Shown here one piece after another: positions 1-8,362 of a DNA stretch of 64,000 bases. Within the stretch, counting starts at the first letter, position 1. Every line of letters begins with the position of its first letter. Below the pieces are notes generated by a model, which made no database searches, was not told where the DNA came from, and saw only the letters and a list, made by a program, of their open reading frames with translations. Source of the DNA: Bacillota bacterium (lineage in GTDB: Bacteria > Bacillota > Clostridia > Acetivibrionales > DTU013); contig JAEZCO010000056.1 in the NCBI GenBank assembly GCA_023433505.1, positions 50,906 through 114,905 on the forward strand. Reading direction: 5' to 3'. The translations under genes and the position numbers were made by a program.

Positions 1-222
1 ATCTCCGAATTCAAGCGGAAATAACGGAGGCGGTCCACTCCCAATGTCTACACTCAACTTATTTGCATAAAGGCAGCCTATCCAGACCGCGAATATGATT
101 TCAGTCCGGAAGAAGGAGGTGTGTCATATTATTGGTAAAAAGGTCTTTCGGGTCTGGCGGCGGGTTGTCTGACGGAAGCGTTACGATGGTGCAGTAAAAT
201 TATTGAAAACAGGAGGGTATTT

Positions 223-2028
223 ATGAAAAAGGTTATCTCAATCGTACTATGTCTGGTGCTTGTTCTGTCCCTGGTCATCTCCGCCTATGCCATAGCCGTT
301 GTCAAAGTCACCGGCATCAAGCTCAGCAAAAGCAGCGTGACCCTGGATGTAGGCAGCACGGAGAAACTGAATGTCACATTCACCCCGGAGAATACAACGC
401 AGAAGCTTCTAAAATTTACCACTAGTGATAAAAATATTGCGACCATTACCACCGACGGAATCGTAAAGGCCGTAAAGCCGGGAAAGGCCACGATCACTGT
501 CAACAGCGCCAGCAATTCCAAATTGTCGGCCAAGCTCACGGTAACCGTCAAGGCAAAGGAACCTACGACGCTGACCCTCATGGTATTCGACAGGGGCAAT
601 GTGGGAGGCACTCCGCCCGACAACAACTTCTATTCCAAGTGGATCCAGAGTACCTTCAACAAAGCCAACCCGGACATCAAGGTGAAATTTGTGACGGCTC
701 CGAGGTGGACTTCGGATGACAAGCTGAACATATGGATGGCTTCCAATCAGGCGCCGGATATAAGCCTCACCTATAACATCGATCTGGTATACAACTACTA
801 CAAGCAGGGCGGACTCACCCAGCTGGATACGGCTCTGAGCGCATACGGCCAAGAGTTGAAGGCTTTCCTTGGCAACGACGTGCTCAAAAGGGGTAAATAT
901 TATGGCCAGCAGTGGTCCATACCGGCGAAACGGGTGATCAATGCGCAAAATAACACCTGGATCAGAAAGGACTGGCTGGATAAGCTCGACCTTCCGATTC
1001 CTACAACAAGACAGGAATTCTACTATGTTATGAAGGCCTTTAAGGAAAAGAATCCGGGGAATACCGAAAAAGTAGTTCCCTTTGGGATGGGCAACGATGT
1101 AAAATGGGTAGCCAACAATCTGCTCGAATCCTTCGTCACGAAAAAGGATGATGAGTCGCGCTATTACTGCTCGGCCAATCTCAAGTTACTGGCCGAAGGC
1201 TATAAGGACGGCGTTCAATTCCTCAACAAGATGTATAACGAAGGGCTTGTCAGCCCGGAATTCGCACTGGATACGGAAGCCAAGATCCTTGAAAGCGATT
1301 TTTCAAATGGGCAGGTGGGAAGCTACATCCAGAACTATGACATGCCTCTGAGGTCGGCCGGTACAGGCTATATTCCCACGATGAAGGATAAAATCAAAGG
1401 ATTTGAGTTTATCCCCATTGACCCGTTCAAGGACAAGGATGGTGTGACAACTAAAATCATATATGACCAGGCGGGCCTCCGGATTATCGTGCCCAAGACC
1501 TCCCAGAAGAAGGTGAACGAAGCAATGCGGTATCTGAACTGGATGACCAGCAAAGAGGTAATCTTCTTCCTGCAGTATGGCGAAGAAGGGATAGGTCACG
1601 TTATGAAGGACGGATTGCCGATATACCAGCCCGTCAAGACGGGGGACAAACAGTTCAATTCCTCGAATAACATCGACTATACCTATATCGTCAACGGAAT
1701 TGATACCGGCGATTTGCAGAAGAACATCAAGATCAACTCCCTTGCATACGGGGATGTGCAGGATCTCTACATAAAATCCTACAACATCGCAATCACCAAT
1801 GGCTATATCGAACCCGCCGTTTCGTTCCCCTCGGAGTCTGATGCCAAGTACTCAAAGACGCTGATAGACAAGGCCAAGGAAGTCTATGCAAAGACCATTA
1901 CCTGCAAGCCTGCCGATTTTGAGGCGACCTGGAAAAGTATGATGAATGAGTTCATGAAAGCGGGGGCGGAGCAGGTTCTTGCCGAACGCAAAGAACTGTG
2001 GAAGAAGGAAATGGCGCTGAAGAAATAG
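223..2028 (+). CDS. Extracellular solute-binding protein with N-terminal bacterial Ig-like (BIG2) domain
   Basis: Probable carbohydrate-binding component of an ABC importer. A hydrophobic signal peptide (about residues 1-24, ending SAYA) is followed by a BIG2 domain (about 26-110, with the usual VTGIKLSKSS opening and a GKATITV strand) and a solute-binding fold (about 115-590, with the NIWMASNQAPDI segment typical of family-1 binding proteins). There is no lipobox cysteine, unusual for a Gram-positive binding protein; the BIG2 domain may hold it at the wall instead. The start is set by an AGGAGG site 8 bases upstream. No permease or ATPase genes follow. A membrane AraC regulator lies directly downstream, as is common for such sugar systems. 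Bases 1-222 hold no recognisable complete gene, only a short terminal reading frame ending at base 24. Ligand unknown. Confidence 0.85.
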   Translation: MKKVISIVLCLVLVLSLVISAYAIAVVKVTGIKLSKSSVTLDVGSTEKLNVTFTPENTTQKLLKFTTSDKNIATITTDGIVKAVKPGKATITVNSASNSKLSAKLTVTVKAKEPTTLTLMVFDRGNVGGTPPDNNFYSKWIQSTFNKANPDIKVKFVTAPRWTSDDKLNIWMASNQAPDISLTYNIDLVYNYYKQGGLTQLDTALSAYGQELKAFLGNDVLKRGKYYGQQWSIPAKRVINAQNNTWIRKDWLDKLDLPIPTTRQEFYYVMKAFKEKNPGNTEKVVPFGMGNDVKWVANNLLESFVTKKDDESRYYCSANLKLLAEGYKDGVQFLNKMYNEGLVSPEFALDTEAKILESDFSNGQVGSYIQNYDMPLRSAGTGYIPTMKDKIKGFEFIPIDPFKDKDGVTTKIIYDQAGLRIIVPKTSQKKVNEAMRYLNWMTSKEVIFFLQYGEEGIGHVMKDGLPIYQPVKTGDKQFNSSNNIDYTYIVNGIDTGDLQKNIKINSLAYGDVQDLYIKSYNIAITNGYIEPAVSFPSESDAKYSKTLIDKAKEVYAKTITCKPADFEATWKSMMNEFMKAGAEQVLAERKELWKKEMALKK

Positions 2029-2061
2029 CGCGGAAGATACCATAAAAGCCCAGCAGGTAGA

Positions 2062-2092
2062 GAAAGCCGGTTTTTTTAGAAATTCCGGCTTT
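2062..2092 (+). terminator. Possible terminator after the binding-protein gene
   Basis: Nine-base stem GAAAGCCGG/CCGGCTTTC around a T-rich loop lies 34 bases after the stop codon. No T-run follows the stem, so termination efficiency is uncertain. Confidence 0.4.
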
Positions 2093-2210
2093 CCCCCTGT
2101 TTGTAAAAGCCGCAGGGACATGCTATAATACATTTATTGACAATATGTATCTTTGCATCTGCTGTCAAGAGCCCGTGCGGATCTCTGACTGTAGGACATA
2201 TAAGGATTGT

Positions 2211-4535
2211 ATGAAAAATAAATCAATTTTTTATCGGTCGTTTATAGCATTGACACTCTTGATTGCGATACCGGCTATTGTTATCACAATGATATTGTGC
2301 TTTCAGGTTACCCGCTATTCCGAAACGGAAATAAGCAAATCGGCGATAGGAAAGCTGAAGGTTGCGACGAACTTCAGCAAGACAATTGCCCAGAATCTCT
2401 ACAAGGACGCCTTGAACCTGAACGGGACCGTGAACAACATGTTCGGGATCATCACCCTCAAGGATATTTTCAAAAACCCGGACGACATCCTGAAGGTGTA
2501 TCAGCTTCAAAACGCCCTGACGAGCATGGCCGGGTCCAACGAGATCCTTCATTCCGTGTACCTATTTCCCACCGGCTCGGACTTCATATTGACCTCCAAC
2601 CAGGGAATCCAGAGAATCGGGGATTTTGTAGACAAGGGCTGGACGAAGGAGTATGAAAATTTCAAAAAATACAAGTACGGCTCGGCATGGATACCCACCC
2701 GGTCGATGATGACTTCCGTCAGAAATGAGGAAGAACGGGAGACTGCTTATAAAGTGATCACGTTCTTTTATAACTTCACTCCATATATGACAACGATTGA
2801 CGGCACCCTGATCTTCAATGTCCGGGAGGAAGCTCTCAGCAACCTCATCAACAATAACAGCTCCATCACAGAAGGCCGCATTATTATCATAAACCCCGAA
2901 GGGTATGTGATATCCGATATAGACGAGGAGCTTGTCGGGCAAAAGCTGAATGACGACTATATCCGGGACATAAGGAGGACCAGCATCGGCGAGGGCTATA
3001 TGATCCATACCGAAGGAAAAGAAAGACAGCTTGTAACTTTTTATAAGTCTGATTTCAACGACTGGACCTATGTCGGCATTTTTCCGCTGGACATCCTGAT
3101 GGGGAAGGTCCAATCCCTCATGCTACGTACCATTTATATCTGCTTAGCTTGCCTTGTGATCGGCACGGTTGCTGCCTATTTTGTATCGAAAAGGTTGTCC
3201 AACCCCCTGAACAAACTGGTGCAGGATATCAAAATCAGAAAGGGGATCAACATCAAAAGCAATGACAGCGAGACGGCCATCCTGTCAAGTGCCTTCGACC
3301 AGATGCTCAAAGAGGAGGACCGGTTGTTTTCCATTCTGGAGGACAGCCGTGAAAACAGCAGGAAGGTCTTTATCATGAATCTGCTCCAGGGAAAGCCGAA
3401 TGAAGAGTGGGGCTTTGACCAGACAGGCGTGGAGTTCAGCATGGTCAGTTTTGTCTGCGCGGTGATTTCAATCGACAAATACAAAGAATTCACCAATGCA
3501 TACTCGGGGGCACAGCGGGATTATATGCGGACGCTGATCCTGAGGGTATCCGAGCAGTTGGTGGGAGCGGCGCACCGGTGTGCGGGAATCGTCTATGAGA
3601 AGCAGAAAATCGTCCTGGTGATCAATCTCGACCCATGCCCGTCGAACGGGGTGGAGGTTTGCCTGAAAGAAATTTTTCTGAAAATTCAGGAAGAGCTTTT
3701 AAAGGTGTTTGACAATACCATCTCCGTAGGGGTCGGCAGCATTCAGGAGTCCTTTGCAGGGGTGAGCGAATCCTTCGACAAGGCGCAGGAAGCGCTGAAA
3801 TACAAGCTGATCAACGGTTTTGGCAGTATCAATTTCTGGAGGGAAAGCTATTATGGGGATACGGACTACTATTATCCCTATGCAATCGAAAAGCAGATTT
3901 TTAACACCGTTCACTCGGCCAACCCGGGGAGGATCAAGACTGCGGTGTCCGAGATGATTAAGGAAATCAGGGAAAAGACGGACATGCAATACGAAAACGT
4001 CGTCCAGATTTTCAACCAGCTGGCGGTAAATATCGTGAAGTTCCTTTTTGACCTGCATTTGAACGTCAGCATGGTTTTTGGGAGCAACTACAACATTTAC
4101 CATGACCTCTCCTCCAAAGAAACCCTGGAAGACATAGAGACCTGGATGGTGAAAACCTATCTGACCATATCCGATTACCTTGCCGTTTCCAGAAACCAGA
4201 ACAAAAGCTATTTTGACCAGGCGCTGCACTATATCCACAAAAACTATAAAAAGGATATTGACATCAACCTGATTGCCGACAGTGTCGGATTGAGCTATTC
4301 CCACTTGAGAAAAATCTTCAAGGACGAAACCGGGGACAATATCATCAATTATATCAATAACATACGCATCGACGAATCGAAGCGGCTGCTGTGCCAGACA
4401 AACCTGACCATCCGGGAGATCGCGCTGAACCTTGGCTACAACAACGAGCAGAGCTTTGTGCGGTTTTTCAAGAAGTATGAAAGCATCTCCCCGAGAGAAT
4501 TCCGGGTTTCCAAAAAGCTTTTGCCCTGGGACTGA
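2211..4535 (+). CDS. Membrane-anchored AraC-family regulator with extracellular sensor domain
   Basis: Single-protein sensor-regulator of about 774 residues. Two membrane segments (about 8-30 and 305-325) bracket an extracellular Cache-like region. A HAMP-like linker (SKRLSNPLNKLVQDI) follows, then a long cytoplasmic region and a C-terminal AraC double helix-turn-helix (about 666-770, motif LNLGYNNEQSFVRFFKKY). This layout is known in Clostridia and Bacillales next to sugar-binding-protein genes. It follows the binding-protein gene, so it probably regulates that locus. An upstream in-frame start at 2145 would add 22 residues without a ribosome site; the start at 2211 has AAGGA before a normal membrane segment. 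The ligand is not evident. Confidence 0.85.
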   Translation: MKNKSIFYRSFIALTLLIAIPAIVITMILCFQVTRYSETEISKSAIGKLKVATNFSKTIAQNLYKDALNLNGTVNNMFGIITLKDIFKNPDDILKVYQLQNALTSMAGSNEILHSVYLFPTGSDFILTSNQGIQRIGDFVDKGWTKEYENFKKYKYGSAWIPTRSMMTSVRNEEERETAYKVITFFYNFTPYMTTIDGTLIFNVREEALSNLINNNSSITEGRIIIINPEGYVISDIDEELVGQKLNDDYIRDIRRTSIGEGYMIHTEGKERQLVTFYKSDFNDWTYVGIFPLDILMGKVQSLMLRTIYICLACLVIGTVAAYFVSKRLSNPLNKLVQDIKIRKGINIKSNDSETAILSSAFDQMLKEEDRLFSILEDSRENSRKVFIMNLLQGKPNEEWGFDQTGVEFSMVSFVCAVISIDKYKEFTNAYSGAQRDYMRTLILRVSEQLVGAAHRCAGIVYEKQKIVLVINLDPCPSNGVEVCLKEIFLKIQEELLKVFDNTISVGVGSIQESFAGVSESFDKAQEALKYKLINGFGSINFWRESYYGDTDYYYPYAIEKQIFNTVHSANPGRIKTAVSEMIKEIREKTDMQYENVVQIFNQLAVNIVKFLFDLHLNVSMVFGSNYNIYHDLSSKETLEDIETWMVKTYLTISDYLAVSRNQNKSYFDQALHYIHKNYKKDIDINLIADSVGLSYSHLRKIFKDETGDNIINYINNIRIDESKRLLCQTNLTIREIALNLGYNNEQSFVRFFKKYESISPREFRVSKKLLPWD

Positions 4536-4644
4536 GGAGCAAATTTTAGCCTCTTGTATCCGTTCTTGCGGAGTGGTCTGTGTCTGTAGTATAATAATGG
4601 TATATTTCTGGCTTTTGTATAAATTAAAGAATGATGGTAGGGTT

Positions 4645-5451
4645 ATGCAGCAAACTGATTTTGCCCATGTCATCCCCGAACTGCTGTACTTCGTGAACAG
4701 GAAATGTACGTCAACCTGGAGAATCGAGCGGGGAGAAATTGATTTTCACGACCTCACCTTTGTGTATGCCGGCCAATCCACATACATTGTCAATGGCAGC
4801 GAGTACAGGCTGCGGCAGGGTGATTTCATTTATATTCCCGCCGGCAACACCCGTGAAGCGTATACCTCTTCCGACGAACCGATGCAATGCTATGCGGCAA
4901 ATTTCCGGCTGCACGGGCTGCATGGCGGCCCGGGCAGTATTATGCTGCCCTTCGACCGGGTGCTGAATACCAACCTGGCCGGAGAGTTCGTCAGCCTTTA
5001 CAGCCAGCTTGACCGGATATGGGTCGAGAAGGCCTACAACTACGAGATGAGGGCAAGGGCAGTTATCATGCTTATCCTTGACAAACTGATTTGCCGGCTG
5101 GCCTCCGGCCTTCCTCTGCTGCGCGAGGATCCCAGGCTGCTGAGAGTCAAACAGTACATTCTGCACAAGTACACGGAGAAAATTGAAATGTCCCGGTTGG
5201 CGGAGCTTGCCGGGTTGAATCCGGTATACCTCGGCGCTTTTTTCAAACAGGCCAACGGCTGCAGCATCAGGCAATACATCAACCAAATCCGCGTCAACAA
5301 CGCCGAAAGCCTGCTTTCAACCGGTGGCTACAGCGTAAGCGAAGCGGCAATGCACAGCGGATTTGACGATATATTCTATTTCAGCAAGGTTTACAAGGGC
5401 TATAAGGGCTATGCCCCGTCCATTCTGCTTAAAGGAAAGGCGCAGCAATAG
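4645..5451 (+). CDS. AraC-family transcriptional regulator with cupin-like sensor domain
   Basis: Soluble one-component regulator of 268 residues. An N-terminal cupin-like ligand domain (about 15-90, with YRLRQGDFIYIPAGNTREA) is followed by an AraC helix-turn-helix pair (about 166-265, with LAELAGLNPVYLGAFFKQ and SGFDDIFYFSKVYK). The start is chosen by the GGTAGGG site just upstream; a longer frame would run back into the preceding gene. It converges on the URO-D family gene 10 bases away. AraC/URO-D pairing recurs near 36 kb in this window, which supports a functional link between the two families here. Effector unknown, probably a sugar or small metabolite. Confidence 0.85.
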   Translation: MQQTDFAHVIPELLYFVNRKCTSTWRIERGEIDFHDLTFVYAGQSTYIVNGSEYRLRQGDFIYIPAGNTREAYTSSDEPMQCYAANFRLHGLHGGPGSIMLPFDRVLNTNLAGEFVSLYSQLDRIWVEKAYNYEMRARAVIMLILDKLICRLASGLPLLREDPRLLRVKQYILHKYTEKIEMSRLAELAGLNPVYLGAFFKQANGCSIRQYINQIRVNNAESLLSTGGYSVSEAAMHSGFDDIFYFSKVYKGYKGYAPSILLKGKAQQ

Positions 5452-5461
5452 TCATGCCGGT

Positions 5462-6571
5462 TCAATACCTTCCGTAGTTCTGGATCGCGTACATGACGGT
5501 CCGCATACTGGTCAGCAGACTGCCGTTGTTGATGGACCCTGCCGCCGACAGATTGAGACCCCTGCACTCTTTTGCCATTTGGCAATCTCTTTTTACTTCG
5601 TTTATAATACTCTCCTGGTTGTTGTGCATAAACGTGAAGGGTGCAATACACCCGTCAATCCTGGTGCGCGGCATATATTTTCTTATTTCGTCCACCAGCA
5701 CCGTCGGCCCGAAATTGCAGCCAGTAAGGTTCAAACGGCCCAATAGGGGCATCAGGTGCGCCATTGCGGAATCCGAATGCTGATAGCGGCTGTCCTCCGG
5801 ATTCGGGCACCAACGGTCGAATATTGCGCGGAGGACGGGATAGCCAAACAGCTCGTACATCTCCGAAGTCAGCAGGCAGCAGTTGTCATCTGCGAAGCTG
5901 AATCCTCCGGGCCGGCTGGTACTGTCAAAACCGGCCTCCTCGTCCAGGACGGAGGAAATGCCGGAGATCACCCGGATAATGGCATCGGAAAACCTCTTTG
6001 CCAGATCAGGCTCATCCAGGATCAGAAAAACAAGATTTTCAGTGCCGTATATGGACATGGCCAATGTGACCGGACCCCGGATATGACGCATGAGCGGCGG
6101 CCTGAGCCCGTATTTCTCATAAATGCGTTTTTTTTCTTTTTCCCAGTCGGGGGGAAGGATGAAATCCCGCAGATCCAGCTTCTCGACCCTGTCCAGCAGC
6201 TTTTCCAGCTCGGCAGGCGTGCTTGCCGAGCCTTCCAGCCATTCGGCAACCGAATTGTGAATATATTTTCCTTCAAAAACCTCTCCGATTCTACGGACAT
6301 AGGGAAAAGTCTCCTCAGACTCGGGAAGGGTCTCGGGAAGAAGCCTCCGGCCAACGATTTCCTCAGCCTTGTCGTTATAGCGTCTGTTGAGCTCAAGGCG
6401 TCTTTCCCGCGGCGTATATCCCCAGGGATTGCCTTCTTCTCCCAGCTCGGCAAACACACATTCCTCGCTCATCCGGATGCCCAGTGCAACCTGCGGAGCC
6501 CTGCGGCTGAAGCAGTTGTCTTCGTGGGCCAATTCGTCGTCTTCCCAGAATTTCTTAATGTCGACATACAT
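5462..6571 (-). CDS. Uroporphyrinogen decarboxylase (URO-D) family protein
   Basis: 369 residues with the URO-D TIM-barrel pattern, including a GPVTLAMSIYG strand, a FADDNCCLLTSEMYELFG segment at the usual metal/substrate loop and a late HNNQESI motif. Members like this, outside haem operons, are mostly corrinoid-dependent methyltransferases or uncharacterised enzymes rather than true HemE. No haem genes or corrinoid protein are adjacent. AGGTGA precedes the start. It ends 10 bases from the convergent AraC gene. A second, diverged URO-D protein is encoded at 35352-36452. Specific substrate unknown. Confidence 0.75.
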   Translation of the reverse strand: MYVDIKKFWEDDELAHEDNCFSRRAPQVALGIRMSEECVFAELGEEGNPWGYTPRERRLELNRRYNDKAEEIVGRRLLPETLPESEETFPYVRRIGEVFEGKYIHNSVAEWLEGSASTPAELEKLLDRVEKLDLRDFILPPDWEKEKKRIYEKYGLRPPLMRHIRGPVTLAMSIYGTENLVFLILDEPDLAKRFSDAIIRVISGISSVLDEEAGFDSTSRPGGFSFADDNCCLLTSEMYELFGYPVLRAIFDRWCPNPEDSRYQHSDSAMAHLMPLLGRLNLTGCNFGPTVLVDEIRKYMPRTRIDGCIAPFTFMHNNQESIINEVKRDCQMAKECRGLNLSAAGSINNGSLLTSMRTVMYAIQNYGRY

Positions 6572-6680
6572 GGAATTTTCACCTCACCCTTTCATGATAC
6601 TGATTCGGGAGGGAAAATACAATGGAACAAATGAAGTTTAATTTGTAATAACTAAAGAAATCAGACGGGAAAATGAATCG

Positions 6681-6803
6681 TCAAGGGTTATCCTGCACAA
6701 AAGTGTTTATAGATGCTGTTATGCCTTTTTGACTGCCATCTCTGTCCAAGTACCTTTGCACAGCGGCAATCTTTTCAGAGGGGTTAAATCGTCGTTTATA
6801 CAT
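6681..6803 (-). pseudogene. Fragment of an IS3-type transposase OrfA
   Basis: A 40-codon frame beginning MYKRRFNPSEKIAAVQRYLD is the helix-turn-helix N-terminus typical of IS3/IS150 OrfA and then stops. No remaining OrfA or OrfB sequence lies beyond it. It is preceded on its own strand by the inverted repeat at 6809-6865, which fits the end and leader of the element. A relic of a past insertion. Confidence 0.6.
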
Positions 6804-6808
6804 GGAAA

Positions 6809-6865
6809 ATGCTCCCCTTAGGATAGACAGTTTCTTTATTTTATCTGTCTACCATAGGGGAGCAT
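6809..6865. repeat. Inverted repeat at an IS-remnant end
   Basis: Arms of about 21 bases (ATGCTCCCCTTAGGATAGAC at 6809 and its near-complement ending GGGGAGCAT at 6865) enclose a 14-base A/T-rich loop. ATGCTCCCC and a GTAGACAG-like segment are characteristic of IS3-family termini. The neighbouring OrfA fragment supports an IS leftover. Confidence 0.5.
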
Positions 6866-6901
6866 ATCATAAATGATAGCCCCATTAAGCACTGCAAGGA
6901 G

Positions 6902-7474
6902 TTATTTTTTCATTTCCTGCTTTCCTGTTACCTTGCTCTTGTCATCCGCCTTGAAGGTGCTTTTCGCTTCTTCGCTGGTAAAGTATACGTTGCCTTCCAC
7001 TGTAGCATCTACCAGTTGGAAGTTCTTCCCGGAAACATAGAGATCGCCTTTAAAGGTTCCGTGCTGGATACTGCCGTTTAAGCTATTTACAGTCAGCTTT
7101 GGAGCAGTCAGTGTAAATCTGGCGGTTACGTTGCGGTTTTGATCCTGGGTATAAAGGGCTATTTTCCGTTGAAAGATATCTTTGCCGGCATCGTCTTTCT
7201 TGCCATTTTTGAAATCACCATCCAAAACAAGGTCCTTAGTGAAAGCCAAGTCTTTTAATGTAGCAATGATCCATGTCCCGTCTTTGCTGATGGCTTTTTC
7301 AAAAGCCTCTTCCGTATCTACGATTGAGGCTGTTGTTACCGTATCCGGAGATGCTACAGGTGTTGTCGCCGAAGTTGTGGGCGATGTAGTCGTAGAGGGT
7401 GTATTGCTCTGATTGCATCCGGTTAATAGCACTATGGATAAAGCAAGTACCAAAAATATAGCTTTTAATTTCAT
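6902..7474 (-). CDS. Small surface lipoprotein of unknown function
   Basis: 190 residues with a lipoprotein signal (LLTGC lipobox, about residue 20), a Thr/Ser/Pro-rich linker (about 23-45) and a C-terminal part (about 85-180) of short beta-rich repeats (LTVNSLNGSIQHGTFKGDLYV) resembling a small right-handed beta-helix or polymer-forming fold. AAGGAGG precedes the start. The 5' side contains a candidate structured segment at 7604-7666. Function cannot be assigned. Confidence 0.7.
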   Translation of the reverse strand: MKLKAIFLVLALSIVLLTGCNQSNTPSTTTSPTTSATTPVASPDTVTTASIVDTEEAFEKAISKDGTWIIATLKDLAFTKDLVLDGDFKNGKKDDAGKDIFQRKIALYTQDQNRNVTARFTLTAPKLTVNSLNGSIQHGTFKGDLYVSGKNFQLVDATVEGNVYFTSEEAKSTFKADDKSKVTGKQEMKK

Positions 7475-7868
7475 TATGAGTCCTCCTTGTTAATTAAAAT
7501 TGCTTCGAATACATTATTCCACAAAAATAAAAAATTAACGCAACAAAATCATATCTTTAGCTGATATATTTGCGGGAATTAAAAATTTTAACAATTTTTG
7601 GGATAGATAGCCGCAAGGACTAGGCTAGTCGCTATCAACCGCCTTGCCAAAGGCGTTGAGCAAGGGTATGAAAAATATCCATTAATTAATAAGTAATCAA
7701 GCTTGAATAAAAAATGAATATTATATTAATACTTGGTTATTGTCCCGGACAATTTTCAGATGATAGAATCATATCGGAGGAAAAGCTGTTCCTTAAATAG
7801 AGATGTGCACATTTTCTATTGCTGCATTTTGCTTTCTCAAAAACAGGTCCGGATTAAAAAAAAATAAA
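7475..7868. other. Intergenic stretch upstream of the lipoprotein gene
   Basis: About 390 A/T-rich bases without a credible gene. The only notable structure is the pair of hairpins at 7604-7666. The remainder probably holds the lipoprotein promoter; I see no clear -35/-10 pair. Confidence 0.5.
7604..7666. ncRNA. Candidate structured RNA element (two hairpins plus possible pseudoknot)
   Basis: Stem 1 pairs GATAGC (7606-7611) with GCTATC (7631-7636) and contains an inner GACTA/TAGTC stem. Stem 2 pairs CGCCTT (7640-7645) with AAGGCG (7650-7655). CCTTGC at 7642-7647 could instead pair with GCAAGG at 7660-7665. The strand is undecided; on the minus strand it would lie in the leader of the lipoprotein gene. 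It matches no riboswitch class I can recall. Confidence 0.3.
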
Positions 7869-7871
7869 GTG

Positions 7872-8286
7872 CGCGGGCAAGGTAGGCTGCCTGACCTTCA
7901 ACGGGGATGTGCGCTATGACGACTTTGTTGCAAACGACTTTGGCGACTCATCTTCCACCGGCAAATTCGGGGTCAGCATCTGAACCCGACAAAATCAGGG
8001 GGAAAGACCCGGGATTCGGCAAATCTTTTGTCAAAGGGCTTTAATACCGACTGGGATACCGACTTTACCTATGATCCCTATGTGAAGATGAGAGGCTGGG
8101 AGCAGTTCATATGTACCGGCAATGGTGAGCTGAAGGTGGGAAAGACATGAAAACGTTTCAAAGTTCCTTCTTGGCACCAAGCCCATCTGCGAGTTCGATA
8201 GCTATGTCAGGGAGATACAGTCCCTCGACGTGCAATCTCTGATAGACATTTATACAAAAGCGTACGAAAGGCAGGCGAAAAAGTAA
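7872..8286 (+). pseudogene. Degraded genes, ending in the C-terminus of a solute-binding protein
   Basis: Several short frames broken by stops read like protein remnants. The clearest is 8161-8286, whose product (GTKPICEFDSYVREIQSL and IDIYTKAYERQAKK) matches the C-terminal end of lipoprotein sugar-binding proteins. The earlier pieces (7872-7983 and about 8043-8150, with WDTDFTYDPYVKMRGWEQF) belong to an unidentified protein. The block lies directly before the GH2 gene and probably marks a deleted sugar-uptake locus. Confidence 0.55.
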
Positions 8287-8362
8287 CGGTAACAATTTTT
8301 CAAGGGTGATTTACTACGATAAAATAATGCCGGAAACCCGGCAAAAGAGAAAGGTGAGGAAT

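Noticed and set aside
1..222. Short C-terminal-like frames before the first gene
   Set aside because: Only a few codons to a stop at base 24 and an unlinked frame ending near base 138; too short to identify.
285..948. Long minus-strand frames across the binding-protein gene, and similar opposite-strand frames under the hydrogenase, adhE and pckG genes
   Set aside because: They lack ribosome sites and family features and exist because of the codon bias of the real genes.
3699..4673. 324-codon minus-strand frame antisense to the membrane AraC gene
   Set aside because: The plus strand encodes clear AraC motifs throughout; the frame has no ribosome site.
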